From Candidatus Gracilibacteria bacterium (GTDB lineage: Bacteria > Patescibacteriota > Gracilibacteria > BD1-5 > JAGOOR01), in the NCBI GenBank assembly GCA_041660965.1, contig JBAZVH010000003.1:1-41342 (forward strand): a stretch of 41,342 nucleotides of DNA. Direction: 5' to 3'. Below, in pieces: positions 1-6,643 of the stretch; position 1 is the first letter of the stretch; every line of letters starts with the position of its first letter. Made by a program: the position numbers and the translations under genes. The notes beneath the pieces are model-generated. The model worked only from the letters and a program-made list of their open reading frames with translations, had not been told where the DNA came from and made no database searches.

Positions 1-127
1 GATAGTCTACGTAATATTCATCGTATATGAGAAGTAAATCTTGATTAAACGTAACGTTATCAAAGCCGAATTTACCCCAGATCTTGATAGGGTAATTCGT
101 ATTAGGGACGAAATATAAAAATATATT
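1..127. repeat. Terminal direct repeat (left copy), assembly overlap
   Basis: These 127 bases are identical to the last 127 bases of the window. The copy lies inside an open gene that reads correctly only when the two ends are joined. This indicates a circular assembly opened at an arbitrary place rather than a true genome end. Confidence 0.95.
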
Positions 128-499
128 CGATCCACCAAGTACACGTTCTGCGTGCCAATCAAAAGGTAATGATTGAATATTATCGACACGACCTGATCCG
201 AAATATGCTTTACGACCCATAGGCGATGTTGAGTAACGCACGGGGCCGATATTAAATGTTAATGTCTCTGCGTTAACAAGATTAGGAACGAAATATTCTT
301 CTTGTCCTGCTACCGCATCGAAATCATATTCTTGATAGTAAGGAATGACGCGTGTGTAAGCTGACTTTAACGACAATAACGCATTCAACCATATCAACGC
401 ATCTGCTTGTTGTTGACCCGTGACTTGTTCTAGGTCACGGGAGACAACTTGAGATAAATAATACGCTCGATTTATCAGCTCTATTGTCGTATAGCTCAT
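1..499 (-). CDS. Head-completion protein, P22 gp4-like (N-terminal part, cut by window edge)
   Basis: The first 166 codons are here. The rest is at the right end of the window (41215 down to 41010), and joining across the repeat gives about 234 aa. The start ATG at 499 has AAGGA eight bases upstream. The protein begins MSYTTIELINRAYYLSQVVS and later has the pattern of head-to-tail adaptor proteins that sit under the portal: an N-terminal helical part, a beta-rich middle, then a C-terminal stretch containing LRYRLAQRIC. Its place between coat and the gp10-like gene matches P22 gene 4. The assignment rests mainly on gene order and general resemblance. Lytic transglycosylase activity, known for P22 gp4, cannot be judged from this sequence. 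Confidence 0.7.
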   Translation of the reverse strand, partial: MSYTTIELINRAYYLSQVVSRDLEQVTGQQQADALIWLNALLSLKSAYTRVIPYYQEYDFDAVAGQEEYFVPNLVNAETLTFNIGPVRYSTSPMGRKAYFGSGRVDNIQSLPFDWHAERVLGGSNIFLYFVPNTNYPIKIWGKFGFDNVTFNQDLLLIYDEYYVDY

Positions 500-516
500 C
501 GGTCATTCCTTAGACC

Positions 517-1302
517 TTACAGTGCAAATTCAAATCCAAGTACTAATACATCACTGTCACCAGTTGCCGCTGAGTTAATGTAGAGAATCTTAGCGGTTGT
601 ATCTAACTTGGAGATCAATTCGACTTGTCCAATTTGTTTCACTGTAGAAACAGCGCCACTGAACGCAACTAAGTTAGCAGTAGCAGCAGTTGATCCAAAT
701 GGTGCGAATGCAACGTAATCAGCAGCAACGTTTGGTGTAAATTCAACACGCAAACTTACTGGCAATAAATCGATTGGCGGAACTGCCCCTGCTAGATCGA
801 CTGCTGTTAATGCTGTTGCTGTACCATTTGATAAGACAGAAATCGCAACATCCCAATACTTCTTACGATAATTTCCGTTGCCGTAATTATAGTTAGCTAA
901 GAAGTGTGCTGAACCATCAGTACGTTGGATATCGATCCATCTAAATGAATCATAGCCAAATGGCATAACTGGTGCTGTACGACTGGTTGATAACATAGCC
1001 GCAACTGGCATTTTGTTTGATGAATCGCCGATCACATGAACGTAATACCAGGTTGAGTTCGCAAGTGATCCAGTGTCTAAACCATTCGCACCATTTACTG
1101 CTGCGTTTAAAGTTGTCGCACTGTTTGCACTAACAGACGGATTACCTTGGCTTAAGTAATTACCTAAGTTCATGTCGATTACATCGTTTTTGTCTTTAGC
1201 AAGACCTGCTGCGATAGACAAAGTTGTGTTTGATGCAACAGAGACTTGCATATTTGTAATAGACAAATACGCGTCATTGATGATTGGATCTAATTGACTC
1301 AT
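517..1302 (-). CDS. Putative head decoration or minor structural protein
   Basis: This 261-aa protein starts MSQLDPIIND. An upstream in-frame ATG at 1311 is too close to the AAAGGATG ribosome site, so 1302 fits better. It is rich in Ala, Thr, Ser and Val with few charges, typical of beta-rich virion proteins, and has no signal peptide or membrane segment. It lies directly between the coat gene and the gp4-like gene, where P22-like phages often carry an extra head protein. I do not recognise a named family; decoration or head-fibre function is inferred from position and composition. Confidence 0.6.
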   Translation of the reverse strand: MSQLDPIINDAYLSITNMQVSVASNTTLSIAAGLAKDKNDVIDMNLGNYLSQGNPSVSANSATTLNAAVNGANGLDTGSLANSTWYYVHVIGDSSNKMPVAAMLSTSRTAPVMPFGYDSFRWIDIQRTDGSAHFLANYNYGNGNYRKKYWDVAISVLSNGTATALTAVDLAGAVPPIDLLPVSLRVEFTPNVAADYVAFAPFGSTAATANLVAFSGAVSTVKQIGQVELISKLDTTAKILYINSAATGDSDVLVLGFEFAL

Positions 1303-1354
1303 GATTTTCATCCTTTAAAATCAGTGAAAGAAATGGGGGACTAGCCCCCACACA

Positions 1355-2680
1355 TTAGTTATTTGGGAATGCAATACGCATGGAATATTCAGGTACTAAC
1401 ACTGATCCCCAAGTAGCGTCATGGATAAGACCCATTTGGTTTTGACCAAAGAGAGAACCATAAGTCATACGCATGGAGACACCGGTGTCAGCATCATATT
1501 CCGCTGCTGTTGGGAACGGATATTGATCTGGCAAACGTGGCATAGCGAGATAGAACGCATCACCACCAATAACAAGACCGCAACGATGGCTTGGAAGAAT
1601 TTTCACTTGCATTCCAGCAACGATGTTGTTGTTAATGTTTTGTGTTCCACCTGCAGTTGATTGCAATGCTGGTGCAATGCTGATTGTCACACTGCCAGCA
1701 CTTGATGCAGCATTCGCAGTTGCACGTACTTGCACAGGTTGATTTGATACTGAGTGACCGATGAATGTCAGGAAGCGCATATTTGGCTGACCAGATACTG
1801 CGTCTTGGAATTGTAACAAGTCACCTGATTTCACGGCGTTAGCATCTGTGCCTGCACCACTGAAAGTAATTTGAGTGATGTTTGCACCTGTTGGATCATC
1901 AGTTGATACGACAGTTAATACTGTACCTGCATCACCCAATGTTCCTGCTGTGTGAATTGGCAACAAGTTTGATTGGTAGTACATGACAGGTGGTGTACCA
2001 AATTCACCGACTTCCCATGACATTGCCATGTTGTCGTTACGTTTTGGCGCAAATTGATTTAAGCCAGTACCAACGATTGGCGGAACAACAGTGTCAGGAA
2101 GAATAACTTTAATTCCTTGTCTGACAGCACCGTAGTTCTTAAAGTTCGCAATCATCTGAGCGAGCTGTTGGAAAGAATTAATCGCTGTGAGTCCATCACC
2201 GAAGAAACGATATGGGCCTGATTCCGTATGCAACGCACCTGTTGGAACTGTTTGTCCATTAACAACAGTATTAACTGGCACATGTGAATTTGAATTCAGT
2301 GCAAGATTAACTTCGATGTTTGCACCCATTTCTGCAATTGCAGAACGACCGAATTGTTCCATGTAACTTTCAGTGTCTTTTTCGACATTGAAAATTCTTT
2401 CTTGTGCGGTAAACGCATAAGAAGTATTGGTTGCTTGGTCGCAAGTGAGTGTTAACAAACGTTGCACTGCTGGTTGGAATGACGCAACCAAACCTTGCGC
2501 GGTTGTAAAACGTGGTGGCAAATCGAATGTCACACTAGAACCAAGGTTCGCAGTTTCATTCTGGAAGTTTTTGAAACGAGTATTCGAAATGTTCATAAAA
2601 CAATTCAAATTTTCGAGTAATGCTAGGTTTGCACGTTGATACGTTTGTACCTGTGTTAAGATATTTGTTGGCGTAGCCAT
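1355..2680 (-). CDS. Major capsid protein, P22 gp5-like
   Basis: The 441-aa protein is close to the 430 aa of the P22 coat. It begins MATPTNILTQVQTYQRANLA, and the N-terminal part contains the FDLPPRF...GLVASFQPAVQR segment expected of the P22-coat family (N-arm leading into the HK97-like core). The C-terminal half is beta-rich, with a possible inserted domain around residues 240-340 (Thr/Ala/Gly-rich). It follows the scaffold gene as in P22. It forms the icosahedral shell. Confidence 0.88.
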   Translation of the reverse strand: MATPTNILTQVQTYQRANLALLENLNCFMNISNTRFKNFQNETANLGSSVTFDLPPRFTTAQGLVASFQPAVQRLLTLTCDQATNTSYAFTAQERIFNVEKDTESYMEQFGRSAIAEMGANIEVNLALNSNSHVPVNTVVNGQTVPTGALHTESGPYRFFGDGLTAINSFQQLAQMIANFKNYGAVRQGIKVILPDTVVPPIVGTGLNQFAPKRNDNMAMSWEVGEFGTPPVMYYQSNLLPIHTAGTLGDAGTVLTVVSTDDPTGANITQITFSGAGTDANAVKSGDLLQFQDAVSGQPNMRFLTFIGHSVSNQPVQVRATANAASSAGSVTISIAPALQSTAGGTQNINNNIVAGMQVKILPSHRCGLVIGGDAFYLAMPRLPDQYPFPTAAEYDADTGVSMRMTYGSLFGQNQMGLIHDATWGSVLVPEYSMRIAFPNN

Positions 2681-2743
2681 CTCTATTTCTCCAAGTTAAA
2701 AAATCCATTTTTTGGAGGTAACGGCACGCTAAGAACTAATGGA

Positions 2744-3415
2744 CTATCCTCTAGCCCATGATTTATTCCTGAAGTCCTTAACATTATACTCGCCATTATC
2801 CTTTCCAACCGTAGAAGGTTTTACTTGGCTTAATGGTTCGGAAGCTGAAGGAGAATCTTGTGCTGAGTCATTCATCTTGATTGAGTCAGCTAGTTTCTTC
2901 ATTTCCACTTTAGCGAGTTGAGGATTAATATACGCAAGCGTTGTTAACGATGCTACTTTGCCAGGATTCTTTCCTAGCTCGTACATCACATCACCTGCCA
3001 TCCCTGTTTCTGTTGCCATCTGAACTACATGAGAAATGTTTTGCAAGTCTCCGAGTCCACCAACAGTCTCGTCAAAATCAGAATATTTCCCTTTCCCTGC
3101 ACCCATTTGTTGAGCAAAGTTATTCAGCATATTATGTGCTGCTGTGACTTGAGTTTGCCGTTGCGCTTCGTCTGCAATCATTTGCCTGACTTGCTCTTCC
3201 GTGAGCTGAGGCATTCCACCCATGCTTCCACTTTGTGGTTGCTGAGTATGTGCATCAAGTGCTTCACGCTTCCCTTTTTCATAAGCTGCGTGTTTGGCTT
3301 TCCCTATTAACTCATTCACATCACTTTGTCTTAACATCTTCTCTTGAGCGGACTCTTGAGCTGATGACCCAACTGGCGCTATATCCTGAAGTGGTAATCC
3401 TTCGGCTTGATCCAT
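2744..3415 (-). CDS. Scaffold protein, P22 gp8-like
   Basis: This is a 223-aa, highly charged, Gln/Lys/Ala-rich, largely helical protein (coiled-coil potential around residues 30-100) immediately upstream of coat. The start MDQAEGLPLQD is preceded by GAGGGATAAGG. The C-terminus (YNVKDFRNKSWARG) is short and basic, as expected for a coat-binding tail. Scaffold proteins diverge fast, so the call rests on gene order, size and composition. Confidence 0.75.
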   Translation of the reverse strand: MDQAEGLPLQDIAPVGSSAQESAQEKMLRQSDVNELIGKAKHAAYEKGKREALDAHTQQPQSGSMGGMPQLTEEQVRQMIADEAQRQTQVTAAHNMLNNFAQQMGAGKGKYSDFDETVGGLGDLQNISHVVQMATETGMAGDVMYELGKNPGKVASLTTLAYINPQLAKVEMKKLADSIKMNDSAQDSPSASEPLSQVKPSTVGKDNGEYNVKDFRNKSWARG

Positions 3416-3518
3416 AAGCCTTATCCCTCTATTTTGACGATTTCCGTTGTCAACGTGCTTCCTCAGAGTTTATGTCTCGAGTAGACAGCTATTTATTCCG
3501 CGATAGCTTCGTGTAATC

Positions 3519-3548
3519 ACTGTAACAACAAATGATCAACTGTGTCAA
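3519..3548 (-). promoter_or_regulatory. Candidate promoter for the scaffold-coat genes
   Basis: On the minus strand a perfect -35 TTGACA (3543-3548) is followed after 18 bases by TACAGT (3519-3524). It sits in the only sizeable gap (135 bases) inside the head operon, just after the small accessory genes and before scaffold. It could raise scaffold and coat expression independently. Confidence 0.4.
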
Positions 3549-3550
3549 TA

Positions 3551-3763
3551 CTAAGCAGAATCGAAATTATGATCTATATTTTCGACAATGTTATTATCTT
3601 TGAGAGGATAGGAGTGTGCCATTGCATTAATCCACATCACTGCTTCTTCTAAACGAGTGATAGCGATTGATCCGTGGCGATTTGGTTCGTAGGTGTTAAT
3701 GATTTCGATAATACTATCAACGTGCGCAACTGTATCAGCAATAACCTTTTTTGCATCTGACAT
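3551..3763 (-). CDS. Acb2/Tad1-like hairpin protein, candidate cyclic-nucleotide sponge
   Basis: This 70-aa all-helical protein has a start at 3763 with AAGGA upstream. Residues about 28-50 read NRHGSIAITRLEEAVMWINA. The pattern R-x-x-S-(I/L)-A-(I/L)-T-(K/R)-L-E-E-A-x-(M/F)-W-x-(N/K) is, from memory, the signature of the Acb2/Tad1 hairpin family. Members of that family bind cyclic oligonucleotides or cADPR-type signals and so block CBASS or Thoeris immunity. A second copy of the motif is encoded at 13944-14159. The gene is the last of five small genes inserted between portal and scaffold. Family membership is fairly likely; the ligand and anti-defence activity are inferred. Confidence 0.6.
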   Translation of the reverse strand: MSDAKKVIADTVAHVDSIIEIINTYEPNRHGSIAITRLEEAVMWINAMAHSYPLKDNNIVENIDHNFDSA

Positions 3764-3816
3764 AAATTGTCCTTTTTAGTCAAAATTGTATATTCACACA
3801 TTTCACGTGGAACATT

Positions 3817-4032
3817 TCAAATGGGTATTTCAATGAGATTTGAATCATTCAAATCCAGTTTACACACTACAGTGAAATTTCTGCACTTGCAATAACATGA
3901 ATCGGGAATTGTTCCTTGCCAGACAGGGCTGTGACAATGACAACCACATGAATGTGAGTTGTATGGAGTAGCTCTAGGCGTGACATCTAAAGCATTATTA
4001 CCGGTGAAATAAGGGTTATGACATCCGCTCAT
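3817..4032 (-). CDS. Small cysteine-rich protein, possible metal-binding
   Basis: This is a 71-aa hypothetical protein. The start MSGCHNPYFT at 4032 overlaps the end of the previous gene; a longer start at 4059 would overlap it more. Two dense Cys/His clusters, CGCHCH (about residues 29-34) and CYCKC (about 45-49), could coordinate zinc. There is no signal peptide. It belongs to the accessory cluster between portal and scaffold. I do not recognise the family. Confidence 0.55.
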   Translation of the reverse strand: MSGCHNPYFTGNNALDVTPRATPYNSHSCGCHCHSPVWQGTIPDSCYCKCRNFTVVCKLDLNDSNLIEIPI

Positions 4033-4156
4033 TATTCTTATTCTCTTGACGTATTTCAAACATTCGAGAAATCATCGTTTTAAGTAAATCGCTAGAAAGA
4101 GTTTTGTATTCTTCAGGTGGATCATCATCCAGATACCATCCTCTTCCTATAGACAT
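4016..4156 (-). CDS. Hypothetical 46-aa protein
   Basis: The short ORF begins MSIGRGWYLDDDPPEEYKTL and ends NNERMS. It overlaps the start of the next gene by 17 bases, which is the usual coupling in this cluster. It is acidic at the N-terminus and basic-helical at the C-terminus. No family is recognised. Confidence 0.5.
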   Translation of the reverse strand: MSIGRGWYLDDDPPEEYKTLSSDLLKTMISRMFEIRQENKNNERMS

Positions 4157-4174
4157 AAAATTACCTGCAAATTG

Positions 4175-4300
4175 TTAACGCTTGTCTTTTCGTTCATATC
4201 TTTTATCATCTTCCTTTCTGTCTTTTTTCTCAACTTTCTTTTGGAACTCTTTTAAGTCTTTCTTCTTCACAATACGTTTCTCATCGTTACATTTTTTCAT
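4175..4300 (-). CDS. Hypothetical lysine-rich 41-aa protein
   Basis: The ORF starts MKKCNDEKRIVKKKD with AAGGAAAG seven bases upstream, and its ATG overlaps the upstream stop (ATGA). About one third of the residues are Lys, with Glu/Asp alternation, suggesting a single charged helix. No function can be proposed beyond possible nucleic-acid or partner binding. Confidence 0.5.
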   Translation of the reverse strand: MKKCNDEKRIVKKKDLKEFQKKVEKKDRKEDDKRYERKDKR

Positions 4301-4488
4301 GATCTTTCCTTACAAGTGATTTTATCCAAGCAACCATTAATCGCCATTTCACACACGCGCGCAATCGTATTGATTTCACCAGATTGAAAAAGACTGCCAT
4401 CAATTGCTGTATGTATACAATTATCATCGTTAAATTTATCCCCGTTACAAAATGTAAAAACTATCATTTCATTATCATTTTTAATCAT
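4297..4488 (-). CDS. Hypothetical 63-aa protein
   Basis: The start is uncertain: 4488 (MIKNDNEMIV) overlaps the portal stop by 8 bases, and 4509 is an alternative. The sequence is mixed beta/alpha with four cysteines and ends KITCKERS. It overlaps the next start by four bases, so it is translationally coupled in the accessory cluster. No family is recognised. Confidence 0.5.
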   Translation of the reverse strand: MIKNDNEMIVFTFCNGDKFNDDNCIHTAIDGSLFQSGEINTIARVCEMAINGCLDKITCKERS

Positions 4489-6628
4489 ACTCTCTATTTT
4501 GCATCTCATCTTTTGACGCTTCCTTGATATTATGATCAATTTCTTTCTCTTTCAATCGATGCGTGTGTTGCATATCAGCATGTTTAATCGCAAGATCGAC
4601 AGCAGCTCGCGTTTCTTCAGCCTGCGCACGTGCTTGTGCTACTTCTAATTCTATCTTGCTGCTTTGCATCTCTGTTAAGACTTTTAGGAAGTTCGTATCA
4701 GCTTCTTGTTTCTCGATAGCAATCCCTGCGGCTTTTAATTGATTCTCAACCTGATCTTGTTGAGCGTCTAATTGCAGCTTCATCTGTTCGTTTCTAGCCT
4801 TCATCGCCATCGGATTATTCTGCATCGCTTGTTGTTGCTGCTCTTGCTGCATCTGTTGTTGCTTAGCCATTTCTTCCATGAACTGATCGGCTAATTCTTT
4901 TAATTGCTCTGTACCTGAAATCTCAAGATTATCGATGAGTACTTTTAATCCCTTGGAATTCATGAACTGACCAAAAATAGGCATCGCTTGAGACATTGTT
5001 ACAATTTGATTCAATGATCTCGACTTTTGGATCGCAAAGTTTACACCCGCTTCGACTTTGACACTCAATGCGTTCTCATCGTAATTGGTATAAACACCAC
5101 CTGGCTGATTAATCTTTTGATATTCGCGTTCACCTTCGCCATTAACGACAGGAATGGTTCGAGGCGTAACGTAATATTTCGGAATGAGCTGCACTACGAT
5201 GTTCGCAACCTGCGTTAATGCTTGCAAGAATCCCACAATGTATGGCATTGCAGCAGCATTTGATTGCGTAGCACCCTCGACAATGGCAGTACCAGATAGC
5301 TGATTATCGTTAATCCCAAGGGACGCATCGTACGAACCCAAAATAGATTGCGCCATCTGATCGACCAACGTGAATGTATTAATAACTTCTGCTGGTGGCG
5401 GAACACGTTGAATCTCCATTGGCGCTGGGACTGCTTGTGTCGGATCATTATCTTTGAACGCTTTATAGACGAGCGTATTAGCTAATTGAATATTCGTATA
5501 AGCATCTAAATATGCTTGTTCATCGGGTAATGATTCTTTAGCGACTTTGAATTTATGCTGTACGAGGTTTTCTAATTCGTTCGCAAGTGTTTGTCCTGCG
5601 AAATTCTTTAATTGTTGCAGTCCTTTCAGATGATAAATGTAAGGTCTTGTCATCTGTATGAACGATCCTTGGTTTGATCCATCACGAATCAAGATAGAAT
5701 TACCGTCTACAAAGACGATAGGAAGCGCAGGATAGTCTGTTTCTACATACTCAATTACTTTGTTCTCTATGAATCGGTACCGGCAGATCGTCTCTATTTC
5801 AGTCCAGCGTGGTTTCCCTTTAATCTTAGGTGCTTGTTCAATCAATCCTGACTCATTCCAGTGGAATAGAAACTGTTCGTAGTCATCGACTGTCATCGTG
5901 TAACCATTAACAAGTTCTACAATTCTCTTTTTTCTCTTTTTCTTCTCATAGTAGTCACATAGCAATAACACGTCTTCTTGATTATTACTGTATGACCAGT
6001 TAAACCCTTCTACATTGCGTGTGAAGTCTATTCCGTGAAGATCGACATCAGGGTGTTCCTCTTCAAACTCTTCCCTTGATTTCGGGAATAACTCAAAACA
6101 CCATCTGCCATCACCCTTGTGTGGTAAACGTGCTAAAGGATCAAATCCCACGAGTGTAGGATCATATACTCGATCAAACTTAATGACTTGATTGAATGAC
6201 ATGGGATGAGCGTACTCAGTCCAAATCTTGATAGCAGAGAACCCACCACTCAATATGTCTGTGTAAACGTTATATTCGCAACTGTTCTTATTAGCATCGA
6301 ATAATATGTGTTTTAAGTGTGCGCCGACAACATCGATTAATTCTGCTGATACTTTAGCACCGTCATCTGCTGTCACTACGATTGATGGTTGTTGTTTGGA
6401 GAACTCGCCACGTAAGCGGCTAATATAAGCCTCACCAATGTTGAACTCTATTTTAGGCTTCTTTAAAGCATCCAATATCATTCTATCGTCATCAGTTAAT
6501 GATGAGTCAAATACGAATCGTCTGAATTCATTGAATCGTTTGTAATTTGGCTGAAAGTTCTGATAACTGTTACGAACGTTTTTCTTTAAACGATCTAACT
6601 CTTTGGAATACCTCTTCGCAACATCCAT
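4481..6628 (-). CDS. Portal protein, P22 gp1-like
   Basis: At 715 aa it matches P22 portal (725 aa). The N-terminal segment (YSKELDRLKKNVRNSYQN) is helical and the core follows the P22-portal pattern, with RLRGEFSKQQPSIVV near residue 110. The C-terminal third, from about residue 575, is a long Gln/Glu/Lys coiled coil rich in QQQ runs, like the barrel-forming C-terminus of P22 portal. It forms the dodecameric DNA channel and docks terminase. The gene follows terL directly (15-base gap), the conserved order in this phage group. Confidence 0.88.
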   Translation of the reverse strand: MDVAKRYSKELDRLKKNVRNSYQNFQPNYKRFNEFRRFVFDSSLTDDDRMILDALKKPKIEFNIGEAYISRLRGEFSKQQPSIVVTADDGAKVSAELIDVVGAHLKHILFDANKNSCEYNVYTDILSGGFSAIKIWTEYAHPMSFNQVIKFDRVYDPTLVGFDPLARLPHKGDGRWCFELFPKSREEFEEEHPDVDLHGIDFTRNVEGFNWSYSNNQEDVLLLCDYYEKKKRKKRIVELVNGYTMTVDDYEQFLFHWNESGLIEQAPKIKGKPRWTEIETICRYRFIENKVIEYVETDYPALPIVFVDGNSILIRDGSNQGSFIQMTRPYIYHLKGLQQLKNFAGQTLANELENLVQHKFKVAKESLPDEQAYLDAYTNIQLANTLVYKAFKDNDPTQAVPAPMEIQRVPPPAEVINTFTLVDQMAQSILGSYDASLGINDNQLSGTAIVEGATQSNAAAMPYIVGFLQALTQVANIVVQLIPKYYVTPRTIPVVNGEGEREYQKINQPGGVYTNYDENALSVKVEAGVNFAIQKSRSLNQIVTMSQAMPIFGQFMNSKGLKVLIDNLEISGTEQLKELADQFMEEMAKQQQMQQEQQQQAMQNNPMAMKARNEQMKLQLDAQQDQVENQLKAAGIAIEKQEADTNFLKVLTEMQSSKIELEVAQARAQAEETRAAVDLAIKHADMQHTHRLKEKEIDHNIKEASKDEMQNREYD

Positions 6629-6643
6629 GTTGCTTTCTCCTTG

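Noticed and set aside
3430..3452. TTGAC-N10-GTCAA inverted repeat before scaffold as another XRE operator
   Set aside because: The spacing differs from the three early sites and there is no early-type leader after it.
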